Both the position numbers and the translations under genes were made by a program. DNA of 64,000 nt from Podospora pseudocomata. Taxonomy: Eukaryota; Ascomycota; Sordariomycetes; Sordariales; Podosporaceae. Where the stretch lies: contig NW_026946363.1 of the NCBI RefSeq assembly GCF_035222375.1, positions 4,092,001 to 4,156,000 of the forward strand. The letters run 5' to 3'. This document shows positions 56,973 to 64,000 of the stretch, piece after piece (within the stretch, counting starts at the first letter, position 1; each line of letters begins with the position of its first letter). The notes under the pieces are model-generated. The model was given only the letters and a program-made list of their open reading frames with translations, was not told the DNA's origin and searched no databases.

Positions 56973-57838
56973 GATAGTTCTCGCTTCGTAGTATCGTCGT
57001 ATGTTGAGGTTCAAACGCTCATCGATCGGGACGTAACAGGTGTGTGTCGTTGATGTTGGGCAACGGGCGCGCTAGTGGGCGCCGGAATTGGATCGTATCG
57101 ATTGCAGTCAATGGGGCCGCTCTATCGGTGTTCCATCAGTTGAGAGTCGCAAACTGAGAACGGTATTCTTTCTATTTCTCTCGCTGTCGTGAGATTGCGC
57201 CGCCTGGGTTAGTGTTGATGGTGGAAGCTGGCGAAGAGCTTGCAGAAGCTCAAAAACGATGGGAGCGGGCCACAAACTTCCCTGGGACGTTGACCTGGAG
57301 GTGACGTTGAAACAAGCCCTGCCTGTCCAGCCCCGTGGGTCCCCGCAACTACCCCTGTCAAGAAGCACCACAGCTCAGAGCTCGTGCCATATGCCAAGAC
57401 TTATCCTCGACATCAGATCTCAAACTTCACACCAACGAAAGACCCGCACCATGGTTTAAAATACACTTAAGCCCGATTTAGCCAGCCCTCGACTAGAATA
57501 TGGGCTTATGGCTGAACAAGGCTGCTGCTCTACAAACATGAGCAACACCCCGTTACCTTATCCATGCCAAATTCCCCAGCAACCGACCTTTGTGAGCAAC
57601 AAGTCAGCCAAGACGAATGTCCCTCAACGATTGGGTATATGCAAAGAATGCGTTCTTAAAACTATCTTTCATGGCCTATTAACGATCTTGAGAGCATTTC
57701 AACTATCTTCGACCGCCGATAGCAGATGTTGAACATATATCCATTATCTTTGGAGACCTATTCCCTATTTTCAAAGGCCTATTCACTCTCTTCGAAGCTA
57801 TATTAACTATCTTTAAAATCTTATTACCTAGGTTTCTT
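56973..57838. other. intergenic between EMC1 and the LRR gene
   Basis: EMC1 promoter region (56973-57500) followed by the degenerate 21-nt repeat block that reaches the end of the LRR gene. No gene supported. Confidence 0.5.
57662..57828. repeat. degenerate tandem repeat, about 8 units of 20-22 nt
   Basis: Successive units resemble CTATCTTTAAAGGCCTATTAA with many changes; the best preserved are CTATCTTTCATGGCCTATTAA at 57662 and CTATTTTCAAAGGCCTATTCA near 57766. The block stops 10 nt short of the LRR gene's stop codon (57839-57841), so it lies in that gene's 3' untranslated region. A related block lies on the other side of the same gene. Confidence 0.65.
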
Positions 57839-59371
57839 CTAAGAACTCGACTGACAGGCAGGCACACACTTCCACGAACATCCAACTTTCAAGAAGGGTA
57901 TAAGCAACTCCCTGTCCAACTTCGTCGCTGCAGGAGCCTTGAACTCAACCCACCTGGTCAGAGGAACGACCATCCCCCGGTTACACACCGAGCATGTGAG
58001 GCCACCTCTGCGGTGGGCCTCCGCGGCCTGATTGAGCGCCTCCCGAACGTCCGGATAACCTTCATCAACTTCCAACCAATAGTTGACTTCCTCTAGCTCA
58101 GGCTCCGGCAGCTGAGTAAGCGTTTTGAGCGCATACTCGAATAGCGACCTCGCACCCTTTGGGTTGAGGAGCCTGTTATCGTCCTGCTCCCTGTAGCTAA
58201 CATCCTGGGGCATCTCGAGCTCGGTAGGGTCCTCCACCTCCAATTCCAGTGAGCCAGTGCTCTCAGCCAAATCTCCGAACAACGGCAGACGAAATCTCGA
58301 GTAGATCCGACCATCGCTGCCCAAGAATTCCACTGGGGTCCGGATCAATGGGTTGGGACCGCAGTTTGTTGTCGCGGCCTCGAACGAAACCTTCTCTGCC
58401 GTCAACCAAGGATTTGATGCAGTATGAAGCATCACCAACTTCCCCTCATCGCCCATGAGCCGCAGAATCTCGGCCGGAAGATACCTGAGCTTGTTTTGCG
58501 CAAGGTTAAGTGTCTTCAGGTTCTTTAGCTTTCCAATACATGTTGGAATCTCCGTCAAGTCGTTGTTTCGAAGAGTGAGGAACGTAAGAGGTTCGATATT
58601 CACCAGAGATGAGGGAAAGTCTTTAAGGTTGTTGTTGTACAGATATATCTTGATGTCTGGGTCAGCTTGACGGAATGACACGCCCTTCACAACCACGGGA
58701 ATCGGCTCGATATCGGCAATTGGTGCAATAGTCTCCGTCGAGATAGAGTTCAGGCCAAGGTCACTAAAATGTTGTCAGTCAAAATCCACAGCCAGGCGAC
58801 TCATTGGATGGTATCATAGGTACCTCAAATCAACCTCCTGGGTGCCGTTCTCCACACATCTTTTGATCCTCTCCCGTGCAACTGCCTCAGCTTCGGACAA
58901 CTGTGGTTGAGATCGAGGCGATATTTTCAGCTGTGCCGGCGACGCGAACAACTTTGGTGTGTATGGGGTCGGGACGTCGCCCTCTGTATCAGTAGAGTCC
59001 GGTCCACCCATGAAAATACCGCTGTCGAGCTTCCTGAACTCGCGCTTTTGCTGTCTCGCCCCAGCCTTTCGCCGAAGAGGGCGACAGACGATGGGCGATG
59101 AGCGGACAAAGGGCAACGACGAGTGATCACCCATTGCCGAGTCGGAAGACAGAGCAGCATGCTGCTCATACCATGTCCCTACATACCGCCGCTTGTGTCG
59201 GCGGGCGCTTTCGTATGCCTCGAGTGCAGGGTCGTCATCGCTGGAAAAGACGGCTGGATCGCTCGAGGTTGATACACTGGGTGGAGGCGCGTTGGCTTGC
59301 GCCCACGCTCGCTTGCTCGCCCCATTGAATGGGGTTTTCGGCAGCGTTGGTAAGACCTCCTCGTCCGCCAT
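57839..59371 (-). CDS. leucine-rich-repeat protein with C-terminal Cys pairs
   Basis: Exons 59371-58824 and 58763-57839, phase 2, 490 residues. The 60-nt intron starts GTACCT, has a CTGAC branch and ends TTTAG; the join forms EVDLSDLGLNSIS, a regular LRR unit. Residues 1-175 are Ser/Pro/Arg-rich and probably disordered. Residues about 175-290 hold four or so LRR units (LDLxxN-type: IYLYNNNLKDFPSSL, FLTLRNNDLTEIPTCI, TLNLAQNKLRYLPAEI). The C-terminal part ends with two Cys groups, CSVCNRG and CSWKCVPAC, that could bind zinc. No signal peptide or kinase domain. LRRs of this spacing occur in Ras- and septation-linked fungal proteins, but I do not recognise a named orthologue. Tandem repeats border the gene on both sides. 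Confidence 0.85.
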
Positions 59372-60635
59372 GGCTCACCGGGGTTACCTCTAGGTCGGCA
59401 AAAGGAAAGGAAACAATGTGGCTGCGGCGACGCGACTGGCGATAAGCTTAGAGCTGTGAGCAACCCCGCATACGGCAAAGAATGATGTCAAGTATTCTAC
59501 TCAAAAAGAGATGAACGCGGAAAATATGTGGAGTTTCTTTGATGCCTGAGGAGCGAGAAAAGAGGTTCTCGGTATCAGGGAGATGCCTGGGTAGAACTGG
59601 TCTTTTTGAAAAGGAAAAGGGGAATCGCAGAATCGCGTATCCTGAAAAGTCAACAGCAGGTGACCCTGTCGCGAGTTCGCGCTCTCCTAGAATGGAGCAC
59701 AACCCCACAGCTGGCGTCATGCACTTATTTTTTAGTGCAGTCTAGGGCCGCATATGGGACCGTCCACTGAAACATTGTCGCGGCTGGGTCCGGGCCTGGG
59801 CTGTCAAAGAGCCCCCCACGATCCCGAGGACTTGGTTCGGTCTCTCGCCTCCATCTTACAGACCTGGCATGCAGTGTAATCTACTTTCCGCACCCAGAAT
59901 AATTGGTGCTGCAAGTCAGGAATACGTGTGACGACTATCACTTTACACCCTTCTAAGTAGGAAATTTAGCCGCTTTTTAAGGCCTATTGACTAGCTTTTG
60001 AGGCCTACTAACCACCTTTCGAGGCCTAGTGGCAGACTTTGAGAGAGTCATGCCTGTCTTTGAGACGTGGTTCAGCAATATGGTCGGGCTAAATTACTTT
60101 GCAGTGCCAGTATGTTTGCCCAAGGGTGTGGCTGGCTACGTCAGGCGGGGGGGAATACACCACGCGATGGTTCAGAGACCTTGCAAAGAATTACAAGCGA
60201 GGATGTGTCTTTCGCTGTCTAGGTCTGATATCAGTCCTATAGTAATTCTTCCGTTACAAGATCAATCACATTCTCAACCTACAATTCCCTTCACCGCCTC
60301 ATCGCTCACATCACTCCCATAAAAATAAAAAGCTCAACATGGCACATGCCTCAATCATTGACTGCAAGGTACCTGCCTGATCTAGCCGATGCACATCCTC
60401 ACCACATAATCACCCCTCCTCATCACAAGCTCGCTCACATTCTTCCATGTACATCGCTCATTCAACATCATTCAAAAATCATCATTCGCTAACGCCCGCT
60501 AAAAGACTACCGCGCAAGCCCACAAAACCACCTACATTCCATCCCTCTTCATCTCCGCTTACACTCCCTTAGCCCTCTCTCTCACCCCCTCCCCCTTCCC
60601 TCATGCCCAAACTGGAACTACCTGTCACCAACTCC
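59372..60635. other. intergenic between the LRR and GRF genes
   Basis: Contains the LRR gene promoter, the second repeat block at 59973-60078, and the 3' flank of the GRF gene. No gene supported. Confidence 0.5.
59973..60078. repeat. degenerate tandem repeat, about 5 units of 21 nt
   Basis: Units begin CTTTTTAAGGCCTATTGACTA, CTTTTGAGGCCTACTAACCA and CTTTCGAGGCCTAGTGGCAG, then decay (CTTTGAGAGAGTCATGCCTG). The consensus CTTTNGAGGCCTAYTRACYA matches the block at 57662-57828. It sits about 600 nt upstream of the LRR start codon. Confidence 0.65.
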
Positions 60636-62551
60636 TCACCTCTTCCCACCAAGAGACTGCCCCTCAGTCTGCTCCGCCAGCGCCATAAAGTCGTTGTCAT
60701 CCAAGTCAGAATCGTCAAACTCATCTCTCTTCTGGCGTTTGGCAGGGGGTTTGTCATCCTTGGTACCGGCATTGTTGTTCAGAAACTGACTGTTGGTCAG
60801 CCTGTGGGCTTCCCAGATGTCCCAGGGGTTCGTGGGAGCATCGCTGTCGGTGTTGCACACTGGGTTCAACGTCGGTTTCACCACCGAATTACTGGGGGGG
60901 TGGGCGAACTGGTTGGTCGGTTGGTAATTCGCCTGAGTACTGGGGTCGTTGTTAGGTTGATTGTTCGAGGGGTGGTTGAACTGGTTCCGAAAAGGTGTGG
61001 TATTGTAGCTGTTGAACGGGTTATTCCCGTGGTAGCTCGTCCGGTAGGTGAACTGGCTGGTTGGCGTGGTGTTTACCTGCCCCTTGGGTTGTGTTTTGCT
61101 GTCGGGCACGTGTGTATCAAGTTGGTCGGCGAGCTCGATCATGGCGTCCTTAAGGCCAGTATCGATGTCAAAATCCTCCTTCTCACCATCCTCTCTCCCT
61201 CGCTTCTGGGGAAGCGTGGGTGGCAAGACGAAAGTCTTGTTAGGCCGGTTACTGGTGGGTGTAACCATGCCGGAAGAAAAAGGCTGCTGCCTTGCCATAC
61301 CCAGGGACTTGGTCGGTGTGTTGAAACGACCGGAAGTATTCGAAGTCGGCGCAGGTTTTCCAGGGACAGAAAAAGGCGAGTGCCCTAGTGAATTAGGGCT
61401 CTTCGCCGGGGTGACCAACGTGCTGTGATGACCACTAGGAATGATGAGACCACTTTTTGAAGAAGTTGAGACGGCTGTTATCGGCGCCTGCATGCCCTCG
61501 AGATTCTGCGGCGAGGCGGATTGGAACAGCCTCGTCCGAGCAGGGTAAACGTTCGCGGGCGCTGGATAACACGCGCTCACGGAGCCAAACTTCGTCTCAT
61601 CATTCTCGTCCTCTTCGTCGAGAGTAAGGTCGATTGTGACCTTGACCTTTTCTTTAGAGGAGGCCTTGGCAGTCGTATGCTCCATACTATCGCCAGTTTC
61701 GATTCCGCTCAAGTCTTCTGCCATGTGTTTATGGATCGACTTGGATGTCCCTCTCGTCTGCTTTCGGGTCTCGGGAATAACAGGCTGTTGAGCCTCGATG
61801 TGGTTGGGAATGGTGGCCGGGTTGTTGTTGTTGCTGGCTTCGTCTTTACTGTTGCCAGCCTCGCCATTCATATCACCGGAATTCTGATCCATCTTGATGC
61901 CATTGTCTTGCTTCGAGGGACCGGCCTCAACTGTGTCGATATTCCCTTTTACCGCTTCCATAGCCTTTCCTTTGATAACCGGCCGTATATAGTTACACCC
62001 GTCCTCTTCGCCTCGTCTCGAACACTCTGCGTACTTCTCGGTGTACTCGAAAGGGTTCTCAACCCTCTCAACCAGCTGGCCGATATGGCACTCAGGACAT
62101 GGCCCCTTGCCCAGTTCGTTTTGTTTCTGTGCCCAAAGAATCTGAGGATCTTCGTTGAAGGCTTCATAATGTCTGCAAGGAGGACGAGCGGTATATCTAG
62201 AACAGCTCAGGCGCCAGAGTCCTGGTTGAAAGGTTGTCGTTCAGCTTGGGACTTGTTGTGTTGTGGAGGAAACGGACTCACCGGCATCAGGGCCTGATCC
62301 TTCTGGGTTGTTTCTCTTTCGTTCCAGAATTCCAATTTTGCATGTTGGGCAAGGGCCATATCTAAGCTTACGGCCTTTTGTGGTGCTGGAACGACTGGAC
62401 TTGGGATTACTACCCTTTGCCTTGGTCACACGGCCACCGACTGTTATCTGCTTCCGCGGAGCTAGGATGAATGTCAGTGTCACTTTATTCACTAAAAGCA
62501 TGATAAGGTGAAAAGATTGGCTTGCCCACTTTCTGGCAGCTGAGGAGTCAT
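60636..62551 (-). CDS. GRF zinc finger plus topoisomerase-type C4 finger protein
   Basis: Three exons: 62551-62530, 62461-62282 and 62221-60636, 595 residues (introns of 68 and 60 nt). The first exon codes only 7 residues. The second splice was fixed by the domain: using acceptor AACCAG at 62222 yields CPTC...LWRLSCSRYTARPPCRHYE, a GRF finger (Cys45, Cys48 and two more), whereas the next AG would put the rest out of frame. A second finger follows at about 105-145, CPECHIGQLVER...CSRRGEEDGCNYI, resembling the C4 fingers at the end of type IA topoisomerases. VTIDLTLDEED (about 262-272) looks like a SUMO-interaction motif. The long C-terminal half is Asn/Pro/Ser/Thr-rich and ends with a basic PPAKRQKR, a likely nuclear signal. 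GRF fingers bind single-stranded DNA, so a DNA-repair role is plausible but inferred. Confidence 0.83.
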
Positions 62552-63653
62552 TATCGCCGTTGGATCTTTGTTGATACAATCTTTCGAGGTGGGACGAGGA
62601 AGTCACAGTCTCGCGCTGTTCGGACGTAAAGTTGAGAGTTGCAATTGGCGTTGGATGGAGACGAGAAAACTCTGATCCGCTGTATCGTTCAATCTTGTTG
62701 TCTATGCTCTCTTCTCACCGTCCTCTCGCCGTCTTGCCGGTCAAGTAACAAATTCCGAGAAAGAAGCAGGTCTTGATGTTGTCGCCGAGACCAAATTTAT
62801 CTCTCTAACTGCGGGCTAGTATGTGCCTGATTGAACCACTCCTTCCACAATCGTGCTTTGACGAATTACTGAGTTGTTCGAAATACCGGTATGTTGCCAG
62901 GGCCACGCGGGGTCAAAATGAATAAGTTGAAAGAGAAGACTGATGTACTACAATAGATGACAGTCAATCACTTTGTCACATTATAATCAACGGTCAGGGT
63001 GAAAAGTGAATAAGAGAGAATGCCTGAACATCCTGAGATGCAGTGAAATGCTTCCACATCGCCATGTAACTTCTGAAGAAGGTGCACCCCACCCCAGCCT
63101 CTCTCTATCTAGAGAAGCCGCTGTGGCTTGAATGGCAGCTGCATGTCTATCTGCCTTGCTAGTTGTTTCAAGAGCCTATCATATCCTTAAGAGGATCAAT
63201 AGTGTTAAGCTGCTCCGCATACTGTGGACAAACAAGGCCTTCGAAAAATGGTTACCTAGTCAAGAGCACCAAAAAGTCGACAAGTCGAAAATAACAATCA
63301 AAAGGTATGTTCACTATCCTTCAGACCCTTGATATTTTATCGCAATCTCCATTTTCCTGTTTGCGAGTTGCTTTGCAACCCCTCATCCCAACTCGACAAG
63401 CAAACCCCTGCATATACATATTCTAGTGTACCTGGCCTACCCACCTTAATCCTAAGTACAATTTTCTGTAGTCATTGGTCCCTCTACAACACCCCATCTC
63501 ACGACCTTTTGCGCAACCACTCTGGCTATGACTATAAATGCCACAAGAACCATGCCGATAATGTGTATTGGGTTAGGACTCTCTATCGTACCCGCTATGC
63601 CAACCACTGCAGGCCCTTGGACTTTTCCGCATCTTTTTCTCCATGCTATCCAT
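62552..63653. other. intergenic, GRF gene promoter
   Basis: Between the 3' end of the aspartyl-tRNA synthetase gene and the start of the GRF gene, both on the minus strand. A/T-richer than the flanks. No gene seen. Confidence 0.5.
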
Positions 63654-64000
63654 TCAAGGCAACAATCTCTTGGGGGTGCGTGGGTAGTAGGCGGCAAGGT
63701 GAACACTGGGAAGGTTGAGATACCACGCAACAACACGATCAAGACCAACTACAGCCGACACGTTAGCAGCCATACCAACAAACATGCTTACCGCCAAAGC
63801 AAGCGTAACCGGAGTCAGGAAACTTACTGCCTCCACCAGCATGGGGTGGCGCTCCGACTTGACGGAACAGGTCAACGTATTCACGAATGCCCGGGCTCTT
63901 AGGGTCGACACCCTTGGTGCGAAGGCGAGCTTCAAGCTCCACAGGATCGTGGATACGCTGACCACCGGACAGAATCTCTTGCCCTCTCATGAACATGTCG
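63654..64000 (-). CDS. DPS1: aspartyl-tRNA synthetase, cytosolic (C-terminal part)
   Basis: The gene runs off the end of the window; only the last two exons are seen, 64000-63828 and 63748-63654. Class II synthetase end: [18 protein letters not shown], then PHAGGGIGLDRVV, which is motif 3 with its ATP-binding Arg, and [11 protein letters not shown] at the C terminus, as in eukaryotic cytosolic AspRS (PRDPKR). The 79-nt intron (donor GTAAGT, branch GCTAAC, acceptor GTAG, phase 1) splits the Ile codon of motif 3. A second GTAAGC donor lies 36 nt inside the intron. The enzyme charges tRNA-Asp with aspartate in the cytosol. Confidence 0.93.

Noticed and set aside
60603-61388. 261-residue open frame on the plus strand
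   Set aside because: Antisense to the GRF gene's low-complexity half; no motif of its own.

Overview
The window looks like a piece of a filamentous ascomycete genome, probably a Sordariomycete and perhaps Sordariales (inference). The reasons are short introns of about 52-94 nt with GT..AG ends and CTAAC/CTGAC-type branch points close to the 3' splice site, C/G-rich third codon positions, CA/CT-rich leaders before start codons, and a mix of conserved single genes with wide gene-poor stretches. I recognised no tRNA, rRNA, CRISPR, virus or intact transposon.

Layout. 1-4.4 kb: two poorly conserved genes, an unknown protein and an ATF-like bZIP factor that appears frameshifted. 5.4-17.5 kb: a dense block with an RNA 3'-phosphate cyclase (+), a t6A dehydratase of the Tcd/TcdA type (-), a short-chain dehydrogenase (+), a small cysteine-rich secreted protein (-), an ACSF2-like acyl-CoA synthetase (-), an AIG2/gamma-glutamylcyclotransferase-like protein (+) and an OCH1-type mannosyltransferase (-). 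17.5-34.3 kb: mostly empty, with two unknown multi-exon genes on the minus strand (about 23.7-24.8 and 27.8-28.6 kb) and a (GA)37 microsatellite. 34.3-36.7 kb: a five-exon gene for a trypsin-like serine protease. 40.3-40.6 kb: a small zinc-ribbon-like protein whose expected start codon reads ATA. 41.8-44.2 kb: an EST1/SMG7-like protein. 44.2-54.0 kb: a 9.8-kb gene desert. 54-64 kb: EMC1, a leucine-rich-repeat protein flanked on both sides by degenerate 21-nt repeats, a GRF plus topoisomerase-type C4 zinc-finger protein, and the 3' end of cytosolic aspartyl-tRNA synthetase, all on the minus strand.

The genes do not form one pathway. Themes are RNA ends and tRNA (phosphate cyclase, t6A dehydratase, aspartyl-tRNA synthetase), the secretory pathway (EMC1 for ER membrane insertion, OCH1 for Golgi N-glycan outer chains, one secreted protein), lipid and redox metabolism, and nucleic-acid-binding proteins (bZIP, EST1-like, GRF). 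Nothing resembles a secondary-metabolite cluster.

Most notable: three conserved genes (acyl-CoA synthetase, OCH1, EMC1) each hold an intron whose length is a multiple of three with no in-frame stop, so unspliced RNA stays open. The weakly conserved genes repeatedly show single-base frame breaks while the long conserved genes are intact. All exon boundaries come from splice-site and frame logic and remain predictions without RNA data.
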